Assembly (NCBI GenBank): GCA_910575265.1
Contig: CAJTEA010000012.1
Coordinates: 22,066 to 86,065, forward strand
DNA: 64,000 bases
Origin: Oscillospiraceae bacterium
GTDB taxonomy: Bacteria > Bacillota > Clostridia > Oscillospirales > Oscillospiraceae
Reading direction: 5' to 3'
The translations under genes were made by a program, and so were the position numbers. Positions within the stretch are counted from its first letter, which is position 1; the number at the start of each line of letters is the position of its first letter. This document shows, piece after piece, positions 17,490-25,639 of the stretch. The notes under the pieces were generated by a model. That model did not search any database and had not been told where the DNA came from. It worked only from the letters and a program-made list of their open reading frames with translations.

Positions 17490-17562
17490 ACCTACACGGA
17501 GGTGTAGGTAGGCGACCGGAGGGTCAGTTATTGAGTATTCCTCGATAACTGACCCTCTTTTT
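17490..17562 (+). terminator. tandem hairpins, the second a strong rho-independent terminator
   Basis: First, ACCTACAC (17490-17497) pairs with GTGTAGGT (17502-17509) around GGAG. Second, GAGGGTCAGTTAT (17519-17531) pairs perfectly with ATAACTGACCCTC (17545-17557) and is followed by TTTTT. The pair lies just ahead of the portal-protein ribosome binding site, so it either ends the upstream unit or attenuates the next. Confidence 0.7.
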
Positions 17563-17582
17563 ACTTTTCTGGAGGTGATGAC

Positions 17583-17855
17583 TTGACCGAACATGATACC
17601 ATGATCTCACTATGGCCCGACGACGGGCTGCATGGGCGGCGCAAGTGCTTCACAGACAAAAAGAAAATCACCCCAGAGAACGTGGTCGATGTGGTCAGCG
17701 CGGCCTACTCCACCCACTTGAAGAACCGTGGAGAGATTCAATACCTCTACGACTTTTTTCGGGGAAAGCAAGACATACGCCGCAAGGAAAAGCAGGTCCG
17801 GCCGGAGATCAGCAGCAAGGGCGTGGTCAATTGCGCTTCCGAGATTGTGACATTT
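17583..17855 (+). pseudogene. phage portal protein remnant (N-terminal 91 residues)
   Basis: A TTG start preceded by GGAGGTGATG opens a frame containing ITPENVVDVVSAAYSTHLKN and EIQYLYDFFRGKQDIRRKEK, the N-terminus of SPP1 gp6-like phage portal proteins. Similarity stops at EIVTF (17855); the frame then runs through unrelated sequence. A full portal is about 450 residues, so over three quarters is gone. Start context is intact, so a short peptide could still be made. Confidence 0.6.
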
Positions 17856-17955
17856 GATTATAATTGTTTTGTAGGTGTGAGAATAGTTGTGGAGCCTTTA
17901 GTCGGCGCGCATCTGCTGAACACCAAATGTCCACTAAAAATAGGAGGAAATCAGG

Positions 17956-18195
17956 ATGCCAAGCATACAGAAAATTCAAGGGAAGTCGGGGACCTCCTAC
18001 AAGATCACTGTTGCCACCGGCAGGGACAGCACCGGCAAGCAGATACGGCACACAAAAATCTGAAAACCGGACCGCCCCATGACAGCGAAGCAGGCCGAGA
18101 AGGAAGCCCGCATTGTGGCGGCGGAGTTTGAATGGCAGATAGAAACGGGATTTATCGCTGATGACCGGCAGACCTTCGAGAAATACGCCTTAGCA
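17956..18195 (+). pseudogene. tyrosine integrase remnant with an in-frame TGA
   Basis: A good ribosome binding site (TAGGAGG) and ATG start a protein beginning MPSIQKIQGKSGTSYKITVA, the arm-binding N-terminus of integrative-element tyrosine recombinases. A TGA at 18061-18063 stands where the family usually has Trp (K-[W]-KPDRP). The frame then continues with MTAKQAEKEARIVAAEFEWQ to EKYAL and ends at a junction near 18195. The core-binding and catalytic domains are absent. No att site was found nearby. Confidence 0.65.
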
Positions 18196-18313
18196 GAAGT
18201 TACCCTTTTGCCGCTTTTGCTCCGCTATATAGAGAACTCTTTTTTGTGTTTTCGGCTATTCGGAGCACTCACCAGCCCCTGGTTCCCCTCCACATATCCC
18301 TCGCAAAAGGGAA

Positions 18314-18333
18314 GCCGGGGAGTTACCCCCGGC
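18314..18333 (-). terminator. terminator of the small minus-strand operon
   Basis: GCCGGGG (18314-18320) pairs with CCCCGGC (18327-18333). On the minus strand it is followed by TTCCCTTTTG. It sits just after the stop of the small gene at 18345. Confidence 0.6.
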
Positions 18334-18344
18334 CTCCCGCGCTG

Positions 18345-18527
18345 TCACTCAATGACCAAATCCTCTACCACGACCCCAAGCGCCTCCAGCACAGCCTTTG
18401 CTTCACGGAGCTGGTTCTTGATCTCACGGTCGCGGTTCTCCGCCTTTTCAATACGAAGCAAATCCATATACTTCGCAATCATGTTTGTGGCCTGTTCTTT
18501 CTCTGTCATACCATTAATCTCCTGCAT
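18345..18527 (-). CDS. small charged helical protein of the mobile-element remnant
   Basis: A 60-residue protein (MQEINGMTEKEQATNMIAKY, then repeated charged residues and a C-terminal VLEALGVVVEDLVIE) that should be largely alpha-helical and perhaps coiled-coil. The ATG at 18527 is preferred because AGGGGG lies upstream and the start then overlaps the ribbon-helix-helix gene by 14 nt. I do not recognise the family. The coupling to a small DNA-binding protein and the shared terminator make a two-gene regulatory or maintenance unit likely. Confidence 0.6.
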   Translation of the reverse strand: MQEINGMTEKEQATNMIAKYMDLLRIEKAENRDREIKNQLREAKAVLEALGVVVEDLVIE

Positions 18528-18729
18528 TTTGTTGACCCCCTTGTGTGTCTTGCTCCCCAATACAGTCAAGAACGTAGTCCTTCAAAACTGTATTGGAGGT
18601 CTGGCCACGTTCCGCACAATAGGACTTGAATGCTTCGGCTTGCGCCCTTTTGACCTTGCAAGCAAGTGTTGCCATATTCTCGCTGTCCCACTTTGCGTTG
18701 GCCTTTTTCTTCGCCTCTGAAACGGCCAA
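18514..18729 (-). CDS. small ribbon-helix-helix-like DNA-binding protein
   Basis: The 71-residue product (KWDSENMATLACKVKRAQAE, then AFKSYCAERGQTSNTVLKDY) has the strand-helix-helix pattern of Arc/MetJ-type regulators common on Clostridia integrative elements. It starts at a TTG with GGAGGTGA 5 nt upstream. A consensus promoter is at 18755-18783, overlapped on its far side by repeated CACGGT/ACCGTG half-sites, so self-repression is likely. It is one of the few genes in this mosaic with intact start, promoter and terminator. Confidence 0.65.
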   Translation of the reverse strand: MAVSEAKKKANAKWDSENMATLACKVKRAQAEAFKSYCAERGQTSNTVLKDYVLDCIGEQDTQGGQQNAGD

Positions 18730-18754
18730 ATCCTCACCTCCTCTACTATCTCAT

Positions 18755-18783
18755 AGTATAGCACAGGAGGGAAACACTGTCAA
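18755..18783 (-). promoter_or_regulatory. sigma-A promoter of the ribbon-helix-helix operon
   Basis: On the minus strand TTGACA (18783-18778), a 17-bp spacer and TATACT (18760-18755). The -35 box touches the first ACCGTG half-site. Confidence 0.8.
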
Positions 18784-18854
18784 CCGTGTAAAATAGTCAA
18801 AACTACACGGTAAACACTGTATGCCTTGCCAACGGACGCACACGGTAAACCGTG
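18783..18854. promoter_or_regulatory. array of CACGGT/ACCGTG half-sites, probable operator
   Basis: ACCGTG at 18783-18788, CACGGT at 18806-18811, CACGGT at 18841-18846 and ACCGTG at 18849-18854. The last two form a near-palindrome around TA(A)A. The outer context also repeats ACACTGT on both sides of the first pair. The array lies between two divergent genes and overlaps the -35 box of the minus-strand promoter. Confidence 0.55.
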
Positions 18855-18909
18855 CCATTATATCATTGTCAGGAGGGAATAGCCCCGACTAAGATAGGAG
18901 GTCTTGAAT

Positions 18910-19575
18910 ATGGCAGAAATCGCAATCTACATCCAAGCCCAGCCCTTGACGGAGAAGGAGTACCAGGGACAGCGGGTAGTCACCTTCAAGGACATTGACA
19001 CCCCGCGCCAGCGGCCCGAGGGGACGGCCCGAAGAAACTTCAATACCAACAAGCGCCACTTCATCGAGGGGGAGGACTTTTACACCGTGGAATTATCCGC
19101 GGACGAAATTCGTACGCAGTTCGGAGCCGGGAAGAATGCAGGCCGGTCCATGACAGTCCTGATCAAAATGGGCTACCTGATGTTGGTGAAATCGTTCACG
19201 GATGGTCTGGCCTGGATGGTCCAGCGGCAGTTGGTCAAGAGTTACTTTGAGAGCCACCCGGAACCGGAACCCGTGAGGGCGGCACTACCCCAGGGAGAGA
19301 GGCCCTTGCCAAAGATTGGAATCATCACCGGGACGATAAAGGAGGGTAACACAATGAGCATCAACGAGATTGAAAGCAAGGTCCGGGAGTTGCGCCAACC
19401 GCAAGCCCTCATTGAGGAAGGCCAAGCCATGGAACGGCCATCGCGGTTTGCGAGCGAAGGTTTTAGCAAAGGGGATCCCCACTCTGAACGGGATACTTGC
19501 CGCCAACGGCTGTATCCTGATTGTGGTAAGCCAACTGCGGAATATCCCCGGGATTATGTGCGGTATGCCATATAA
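18910..19575 (+). CDS. ORF6N-domain antirepressor-like protein, fused to a second gene start
   Basis: Residues 1 to about 118 (YQGQRVVTFKDIDTPRQRPE, GYLMLVKSFTDGLAWMVQRQ) form an ORF6N DNA-binding domain as in phage antirepressors. The ATG at 18910 follows TAGGAGG. The frame does not stop but runs into MSINEIESKVRELR at 19354, which has its own ribosome binding site (GGAGG at 19341) and is normally a separate small gene. It then passes through an out-of-frame RecA fragment to a stop at 19573-19575. The ORF6N part may be functional; the tail is a product of rearrangement. Confidence 0.6.
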   Translation: MAEIAIYIQAQPLTEKEYQGQRVVTFKDIDTPRQRPEGTARRNFNTNKRHFIEGEDFYTVELSADEIRTQFGAGKNAGRSMTVLIKMGYLMLVKSFTDGLAWMVQRQLVKSYFESHPEPEPVRAALPQGERPLPKIGIITGTIKEGNTMSINEIESKVRELRQPQALIEEGQAMERPSRFASEGFSKGDPHSERDTCRQRLYPDCGKPTAEYPRDYVRYAI

Positions 19576-19768
19576 ACCGGCCAGCGGGAACACTATCAAA
19601 TATTTTTCCGCTCCGCGGCTGGAGACAAAAAGAATTGAGACTATGAAGGTCAAGGGAGAGCATATCGGACAAGTAACGCGGGTTGATGTACGCAAACGCA
19701 AATACAGTCCCCCCAGCGGGGAAACAAAAATTAATCTGATTTATTGGGAAGGGGCTTACCGCATGAGA
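19439..19768 (+). pseudogene. RecA-like recombinase remnant
   Basis: The plus frame reads GIPTLNGILAANGCILIVVS, QLRNIPGIMCGMPY, SGNTIKYFSAPRLETKRIE and HIGQVTRVDVRKRKYSPPSG. These correspond in order to the RecA region from the NQLR motif through the 'FYASVRLD' strand to the 'KNKVAPPF' motif. Walker A and B are absent and there is no start. The substitutions (VVSQLR, SGNTIKYF) suggest a mobile-element RecA paralogue rather than a copy of the housekeeping gene. Bases 19769-19876 hold nothing recognisable. Confidence 0.65.
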
Positions 19769-19876
19769 CAGCATCCACGCCGCGCGTACATACCGTCTCC
19801 CTGCTTGGAATACAGGTGGGTAAGCCGAGTTAAGCCGGGGTGTGTCCAGCCCCAAAAATGCCCACCACCTTTTTCT

Positions 19877-21040
19877 TTAAGCCATAGCCGCCTTCAACGC
19901 CTGGAGCGCCTGCTCCAGCTGGGCTCGGGGACAGGCCACATTCATACGGAACCAGCCCTCCCCGTGATAATCCTTTCCAGGGCTGAGCACCAGACCCTGG
20001 TCCCCCAGACGGCGGATGTTTTCTGCCTGGGAGCGCCCGGTTCCGGTAAAATCCAGCCACATGGTATAGGTCCCCTCCGGCAGACCGCTCCGCACGCCGG
20101 GCACCTCCCGTTGGATGAACCCGCAGGCCAGCTCCATGTTTTGACGTATGTAGGCCACCAGCTCATCCACATACCGGTGTCCCTCCGTGTAGGCCCCGAT
20201 CAGAGCCGCGATGGAGAGGGTATTGGGGTCGTCGCAATAGCTCTCCGCCGACCATTTGTGGAAGCGCCTCCGCAGCTCGTCATTGTAAACCACGCTGTAG
20301 GAGGTGTGCAGTCCCGCCAGATTGAAGGTCTTGGAGGCCCCGCAGATGGTGATCGTGTTCTCATGGGCGTAATCGGATACCTGGGTAGGAGATACATGCC
20401 GGGCGGGCGCGAAAACAAAGTCGGCCCACACCTCGTCGGAGATGATGGACACCCCGTACTTCTCGCACAGCGCGCAGACCTGTTGGATCTCTTCCCGGGT
20501 CCACACCCGGCCGGTGGGGTTGTGAGGGGCGCAGAACAGGAAGCACCTGATGTTCTCCTCCAAAATCCGTTTCTCCATATCCGCCAGATCAACGCGGAAT
20601 ACGCCCTCCCCGTCCTGAATCAGAGGGGAGCCCACCAGACGGCGGCCCGCGTCGGAAATGGCGTGGGTGAAGCCGTTGTAGTTGGGGAACTGGATCAGCA
20701 CCGGGTCCCCCGGCCGGGTGAGGGTTTTGAGCGCCGCCACCACTCCGCCCAGAGCGGAATTTTGATAACGGATCATCTCTGGGCGGATATCGGTCACGCC
20801 ATGACGCTCCTTCATCCAGGCGATAATGGACTGGGCAAAGCGGGGGTCCGGGTCGCTGTAGCCGAACGCGGGGTGGTCCAGCCGGGCGCGGATGGCGTTG
20901 AGCACACAGTCCGGCACGGCAAAGTCCATATCGGCCACCCACATGGGGATCAGGGGCTTGTCTTCCGCCGTGGGATAGCGGGGAGCGTCCCACTTCTCGT
21001 CAAAGCCCCGCTGGTCCAGCTTCCGGTCAAAATCGTACAT
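19877..21040 (-). CDS. PatB/MalY-type PLP-dependent C-S lyase / aminotransferase
   Basis: Fold-type I PLP enzyme, most likely a cystathionine beta-lyase. The 387 residues open with the PatB-like FDEKWD and LIPMWVADMDFAVPD, contain PHNPTGRVW, the cofactor Asp region IISDEVWADFVF, and the Schiff-base Lys in ICGASKTFNLAGL. It releases pyruvate, ammonia and a thiol or H2S from sulfur amino acids. It is the last gene of the minus-strand run from 26923 and lies 12 nt after the DUF2971 gene. Exact substrate preference cannot be read from sequence. Confidence 0.88.
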   Translation of the reverse strand: MYDFDRKLDQRGFDEKWDAPRYPTAEDKPLIPMWVADMDFAVPDCVLNAIRARLDHPAFGYSDPDPRFAQSIIAWMKERHGVTDIRPEMIRYQNSALGGVVAALKTLTRPGDPVLIQFPNYNGFTHAISDAGRRLVGSPLIQDGEGVFRVDLADMEKRILEENIRCFLFCAPHNPTGRVWTREEIQQVCALCEKYGVSIISDEVWADFVFAPARHVSPTQVSDYAHENTITICGASKTFNLAGLHTSYSVVYNDELRRRFHKWSAESYCDDPNTLSIAALIGAYTEGHRYVDELVAYIRQNMELACGFIQREVPGVRSGLPEGTYTMWLDFTGTGRSQAENIRRLGDQGLVLSPGKDYHGEGWFRMNVACPRAQLEQALQALKAAMA

Positions 21041-21052
21041 CGAAATCTCTCC

Positions 21053-21889
21053 TTATGTGGTAAGTCCCCGCAGGGGGCAGTCGGACAGAGCCACCCGTTC
21101 CGCCAGGGCTTTCAGGCCGTTGTCCCGGAGGTAGTCCTGAAAAATCGCCGGGGACTGAGCGGAATCCGGCCCAATAATCAGCTCGGTTACCAAATCCTCC
21201 ATACCGATGCCGATCTCCTTGCACATGGCGTTCAGGTTCAGCGGATAGTATTTCTTGATCCGCTCCTTGGACACATGGTAACAGGGGCGCACGTTCAGGT
21301 CCTCCTTCTCAAAAGGGGACACCACCAGCCGCATCTCATACTCTGAGCGGAAGGAGGGGTGCTTGAAGGACACCGAACAGGCCCAGGCCTCGCACATCAT
21401 CCGCCTGAGCTCCGGGTTCTCTCCGGTCAGAGGCGTCCCCTCCTGAATCAGCCGCAGAAACTCCTCTACCATGGGGTGGCCGGCCATGCTGTTCTGATAA
21501 AAGACCGCCCGCAGGGACAGAGCACCCTTGGCCATTTTTTCCAAATACTCCCGCCGAAAGGCGATGCATATCCCCCGGCCCCGGTTGCCATACCGCTCCC
21601 ACTGGGCCGCGTCGTCCCGGTGGAAGGAGAAGCAGGCGGCAAAGGCGGAGTATTCCTTTTTCAGCTCCTCATGGAACAGGGCCCGAACCTGGTTGGCCTG
21701 ATCCTGATTTCCGTCCCGCTCCAGCCGCTCGGCGATGGCACTGCACAGCCGCTTCATAAAGTGGCGCATCTCCGCCGAGTCGTTCATCCTCAGAACGTTG
21801 TTCACCCGCAGCTGGGCGCAGCGGAGGATGCCGTCCACCGCCTGAAAATCAGTGTAGTGATACAGGATATCGCCGCCATATTGGTCCAT
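21053..21889 (-). CDS. DUF2971 family protein
   Basis: A 278-residue cytoplasmic protein with the DUF2971 pattern: HYTDFQAVDGILRCAQLRVN near the N-terminus, AACFSFHRDDAAQWERYGN followed by GRGICIAFRREYLEKM in the centre, and a late FRSEYEMRLVV. Members are often found near defence or stress genes, but their activity is unknown. Here it is in line with folD, a HAD phosphatase and a C-S lyase with no defence genes around. The ATG has GGGAGGAG at the right distance. Confidence 0.8.
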   Translation of the reverse strand: MDQYGGDILYHYTDFQAVDGILRCAQLRVNNVLRMNDSAEMRHFMKRLCSAIAERLERDGNQDQANQVRALFHEELKKEYSAFAACFSFHRDDAAQWERYGNRGRGICIAFRREYLEKMAKGALSLRAVFYQNSMAGHPMVEEFLRLIQEGTPLTGENPELRRMMCEAWACSVSFKHPSFRSEYEMRLVVSPFEKEDLNVRPCYHVSKERIKKYYPLNLNAMCKEIGIGMEDLVTELIIGPDSAQSPAIFQDYLRDNGLKALAERVALSDCPLRGLTT

Positions 21890-21909
21890 GCCGCTCCTCC
21901 CTTTCCAGG

Positions 21910-22530
21910 CTACGCCTCCGCCTTCACCGGCACGCCCGCCTCTACGAGCGCCAAGCGCAGACCGGACACTCCGCGGAACACCGCGCCGGACATGCCCACC
22001 AAAAGCGCGGCCTCGATGTTGATGTTCAGATCATCGGTGAAAAAACACTCCTCCGGCTTCAGGCCGAACTCCCGGAACAGCACCTGATACAGCTCGGGCT
22101 GGGGCTTGAGCAGCTTCCAATCGGCGGATACGATCCGGCCGTCAAAGCACTCGCTGCCGGGGACGCGGTCAAAATACCGGGGCAGGTCCAGCTTGGCGTT
22201 GGACAGCAGATAGATGCCATACCCCAGCCCCTTCAGCTCCCGGACCAGCTCCGCCATGCCCTCCATGGGCAGAAGGCAGTCTCTCCACCAGTTCAGGGTC
22301 AGCTCCCGGGCCGGACTGTGGAGCCGCTCCGGCAGACGGCGGCACATGGCGGCGATTCCCTCCTCAAAGGAGAGGGTTCCCCGGTCCATCTGAATCCACT
22401 CCACCGAACCGAACACCTGGGTCAGCAGGAGTTCCCGGTCCTCCTCCGGAACGCCCATCCGCTCCGCAAAGACCTCCGGACACCAGCGAATCAGGACGTT
22501 TCCCATATCAAATACGATATTTTGAATCAT
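21910..22530 (-). CDS. HAD-superfamily hydrolase (HAD-IA phosphatase)
   Basis: A 206-residue phosphatase beginning IQNIVFDMGNVLIRW, where the first Asp of FDMGN is the nucleophile; LLSNAK, KPQPELYQ and FFTDDLNINIEAA provide motifs II to IV. It resembles YihX-like sugar phosphatases. The ATG at 22530 overlaps the folD stop by 4 nt; a longer upstream reading frame overlaps folD and is not real. The substrate is unknown. Confidence 0.85.
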   Translation of the reverse strand: MIQNIVFDMGNVLIRWCPEVFAERMGVPEEDRELLLTQVFGSVEWIQMDRGTLSFEEGIAAMCRRLPERLHSPARELTLNWWRDCLLPMEGMAELVRELKGLGYGIYLLSNAKLDLPRYFDRVPGSECFDGRIVSADWKLLKPQPELYQVLFREFGLKPEECFFTDDLNINIEAALLVGMSGAVFRGVSGLRLALVEAGVPVKAEA

Positions 22531-23396
22531 ATTGGATCGTCCTCCCCGGCAATTCCCTTTCCGTGGAGCCTGGCCGCGGTGAGGGTGTTTTCCATCAGCA
22601 CCGCCCGGGTGACCGGGCCCACACCGCCGGGGACGGGGGTTATGTAGGAGGCCTTTTCCCGGATGGCCTCGTAGTCCACATCGCCGCACAGCTTGCCGGC
22701 GGCGTCCCGGTTGACGGCCACGTCGATGACCACCGCCCCCTCCTTCACCATACCCGCGGTGATGAGGCCAGGATGGCCGGCGGCGGAGATGAGAATATCC
22801 GCCCGGCGGCACTCGGCGGCCAGGTCTGGGGTCTTGGTGTGGCAGACGGTGACGGTACAGTCGCTTCGCAGCAGCAGCATGGCCTGGGGCTTGCCCACGA
22901 TATTGGACCGGCCCACCATGGCGCAGTTTTTATAGGCTGGGTCGATGTTATACTCCGCCAGCAGCCGCATCACCCCCGCCGGGGTACAGGGCCAGAAGCA
23001 GTCCACCCCCAGGATCAGATCCCCCAGATTGGAGGGGTGGACGCAGTCCACATCCTTGTCCGGCCGGATGGCCAGCTGGATCTCCCGGTCGTCCAGGTGC
23101 CCAGGCAGAGGAAACTGAATCAGGATGCCGTCGATCCCTTCCCGGTCATTTAAAAAGTGGATCACGTCCAGCAGCTCCGCCTGGGGGACATCCTCCGGCA
23201 GGCGGTAGGTCTCATAGTAGATGCCGCACTGCTGGCAGTCCTTCCGCTTGCCCGCCTCATAGACCTGGGCGGCGGGATTCTCCCCCACCAGCACCATGGC
23301 CATGCCCGGCTTGCGGTCCATCCGCTCCACCTGAAGCCGCACCTCTTCCTTGATCTTGGCCGCCAGGGCCTTTCCGTCCATGACAACAGCCGCCAT
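22527..23396 (-). CDS. folD: bifunctional methylene-THF dehydrogenase/cyclohydrolase
   Basis: Interconverts 5,10-methylene- and 10-formyl-tetrahydrofolate for purine and formyl-Met synthesis. The 289 residues contain the catalytic Tyr/Lys region (QVYEAGKRKDCQQCGI), VGRSNIVGKPQAMLLL for NADP binding, and the family signature TPVPGGVGPVT. It starts at ATG with AAGGAGGA upstream, 3 nt after lgt, and overlaps the HAD gene. Confidence 0.95.
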   Translation of the reverse strand: MAAVVMDGKALAAKIKEEVRLQVERMDRKPGMAMVLVGENPAAQVYEAGKRKDCQQCGIYYETYRLPEDVPQAELLDVIHFLNDREGIDGILIQFPLPGHLDDREIQLAIRPDKDVDCVHPSNLGDLILGVDCFWPCTPAGVMRLLAEYNIDPAYKNCAMVGRSNIVGKPQAMLLLRSDCTVTVCHTKTPDLAAECRRADILISAAGHPGLITAGMVKEGAVVIDVAVNRDAAGKLCGDVDYEAIREKASYITPVPGGVGPVTRAVLMENTLTAARLHGKGIAGEDDPI

Positions 23397-23399
23397 AGC

Positions 23400-24359
23400 T
23401 CATTCCTCCTTGTCCGGCTCCTCCGCCGGGGCCGCCTGGGCGGCCTGTCGGTCCACGAAGAGCGTTGGTTCTTTTCCCGCGTGCTTCCACAGCGCCCACA
23501 GCAGCACCGCCCCCGCGATCGCGCCGGTGAGCAGCGCGAACAGCTGAGACACCCGGATGGGCGCACCGAAGATCTCCCATCCGAAGAGGTACAGGCTGTC
23601 GGTGCGCAGACCCTCGATCCAGGTCCGGCCCATGCCGTACCAGAAGAAGTAAAACAGGAAGCACTCTCCGTCAAATTTCCGCCTCTTCCCCATGAGATAC
23701 ACAAGGATAAGGCCCACAAGGTTCCAGGCGGACTCGTAGAAAAAGGTGGGATGTACCCCCAGCGCGCCGCTGAGGATGGCTTCATAGCCAGCCTGGTCCA
23801 CGAAACCCTTATCCGCCATCTCCACCGCAATGGAAGGCCCGCACATCCGCCAGGGCAGGGCGGTGGCAACGCCGTAGGCCTCCACGTTCATAAAGTTGCC
23901 CCACCGGCCAATCAGCTGGCCGATAAACAGGCCGTGGACTCCCAAATCGGCGTAGGCCAAAAAACTGAGCTTCTTTCTCCGGCAGAACACCAGCAGCACG
24001 ATTACCGAGGAGATAATAGCTCCATAGATGGCCAGCCCCCCGTCGCCATAGTTGAAAATCCGCCCCCAGTTCAGCGAACCATCCGCCCGGCGGTACATGT
24101 CCAGGTTAAACACCACATAGTACACCCGAATGGCCACCAGGGCGGCGGGGACGGCAAAGAACATCATATCGATGATGTTGTCCTCGCTGATACCGAAGCG
24201 CTTGCCCCAGCGGATACACAGATATACCGCCAGAATGAGGCCGCCGGTGATAATGACCCCGTACCAGTAGACGGGCCGGTTGAAAAAGGGAATGGTGAAG
24301 GCCACCCGGTTCAGGGTAAACTCCAGCCCCAGACCGGGGAAGGACACGGTGTTGATCAC
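23400..24359 (-). CDS. lgt: prolipoprotein diacylglyceryl transferase
   Basis: Membrane enzyme that attaches diacylglycerol to the lipobox Cys of lipoproteins. The 319 residues have about seven hydrophobic segments and the Lgt signature GQLIGRWGNFMNVEAYG plus HPTFFYESAWNL. A charged tail (QAAQAAPAEEPDKEE) follows the last helix. It starts at GTG, overlapping the stop of the M16 peptidase gene (GTGA). The lipoprotein binding protein of the amino acid transporter at 43576 would be one of its substrates. Confidence 0.95.
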   Translation of the reverse strand: MINTVSFPGLGLEFTLNRVAFTIPFFNRPVYWYGVIITGGLILAVYLCIRWGKRFGISEDNIIDMMFFAVPAALVAIRVYYVVFNLDMYRRADGSLNWGRIFNYGDGGLAIYGAIISSVIVLLVFCRRKKLSFLAYADLGVHGLFIGQLIGRWGNFMNVEAYGVATALPWRMCGPSIAVEMADKGFVDQAGYEAILSGALGVHPTFFYESAWNLVGLILVYLMGKRRKFDGECFLFYFFWYGMGRTWIEGLRTDSLYLFGWEIFGAPIRVSQLFALLTGAIAGAVLLWALWKHAGKEPTLFVDRQAAQAAPAEEPDKEE

Positions 24360-25636
24360 GTTCCTTCCTCCCTGGCCAGGACCACCGACAGGGCGGTGCG
24401 CTCCTCCGTCACCCAGTTGACGATGAGCTCCTCCGCCTCCTCCTTGGTGATGGAGGCGAACACTTCCGCAAAGCGCAGGAAATCATATCCGGCAAAGAAG
24501 GCTTGGGCCTGGCCCACGCACAGGTTCTCAAAGGAGTTCAGCCCCCGGACCCGGTTGCCGTATACCCCCTTCTTCACCCGCTCCCACAGGGCGGGGTCCA
24601 CCCCCTCCCGGCCGATGCGGGCGGCCTCCTCCGCCACCGCTGTCCGGACGGCCTCCGGGTCTCTGGACTCGCCGTCCGCCGCCAAAAAGGCGCAGCCGAA
24701 GCTGCTCTCATAGCTGTAGCCAAACTCCTGGTTAATGAGGCCCTCCCGGTACAGCCTGGCGTACAGGGGGCTGGAGTTGCCCAGCAGCACCTCCAGGGCC
24801 AGGCCGCCCACCAGCTCCTGGCGCAGGCGGTCCTCCCCGTCCGTCTTGGGGTCCCCCTTCCAGCCCAGATGAAAGATGGGGGCGGACACCTCCATCCGCT
24901 CCTCAATACAGCTCTGGGCCGCCTGAGCGCTCTCCTGCTCCCCGTAATCCTTGGCGGCGATGGGGCCGGCCTGCTTGGGGAGGATTTCCCGGGCAATACC
25001 GCAGATATGCTCCGGGTCCACCGGGCCCGCCACGCACAGGACCATATTGGCCGGGTCGTAGAAGGCCTTATGGCAGGCGTACAGCGTCTCCGGGGTGATC
25101 CGGGCGATGGACTCCACGCTCCCCGCCACGCTCACCCGGATGGGATGGTGCCGGAACAGGGCCTTCATCAGGTTCATATAGCATTTCCAGTGGGGGTCGT
25201 CCTCGATCATGCCGATCTCCTGACCGATGATGCCCCGCTCCTTGTCCACGCTCTCCTGGGTGAACCAGGGCACCGAGACAAAGGACAGCAGAACGCGGAG
25301 ATTTTCCTCAAACTTCTCGGTGGAGTCGAAGTAGTAGCCGGTGATGTCGTTGCTGGTGAAGGCGTTGGGGCTGGCCCCGTTGGCGGCCAGGTCCTGGAGG
25401 GCGTTGCCCTCCTGGGTGTCGAACATCTTGTGTTCCAGATAGTGGGCCACCCCGGCGGGGGTGTCGTGCCACTCCCCGTCCAGGCGGAAGCGCATATCCA
25501 TGCCCCCGTAGTTGGTGGCGAAAAAGGCGTAGCCCTTTTGAAACTCGGGCTTGGGGAACACAAACACATTCAGGCCGTTTTCCAGCTTCTCATGGTACAT
25601 GGCCTCCCCTACCTTGGCAAATTCCAGCTTTTCCAT
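24356..25636 (-). CDS. M16 family zinc peptidase, catalytic partner (YmfH-like)
   Basis: The 426 residues carry the inverted zinc motif HxxEH as AHYLEHKMFD and a distal Glu region (KERGIIGQEIGMIEDDP). Length and the direct pairing with a second M16 gene match the YmfF/YmfH pair of Firmicutes, which form a heterodimer clam-shell peptidase for small peptides. It starts 4 nt after the partner gene. No signal peptide is seen, so it is probably cytoplasmic. Confidence 0.88.
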   Translation of the reverse strand: MEKLEFAKVGEAMYHEKLENGLNVFVFPKPEFQKGYAFFATNYGGMDMRFRLDGEWHDTPAGVAHYLEHKMFDTQEGNALQDLAANGASPNAFTSNDITGYYFDSTEKFEENLRVLLSFVSVPWFTQESVDKERGIIGQEIGMIEDDPHWKCYMNLMKALFRHHPIRVSVAGSVESIARITPETLYACHKAFYDPANMVLCVAGPVDPEHICGIAREILPKQAGPIAAKDYGEQESAQAAQSCIEERMEVSAPIFHLGWKGDPKTDGEDRLRQELVGGLALEVLLGNSSPLYARLYREGLINQEFGYSYESSFGCAFLAADGESRDPEAVRTAVAEEAARIGREGVDPALWERVKKGVYGNRVRGLNSFENLCVGQAQAFFAGYDFLRFAEVFASITKEEAEELIVNWVTEERTALSVVLAREEGT

Positions 25637-25639
25637 GGC

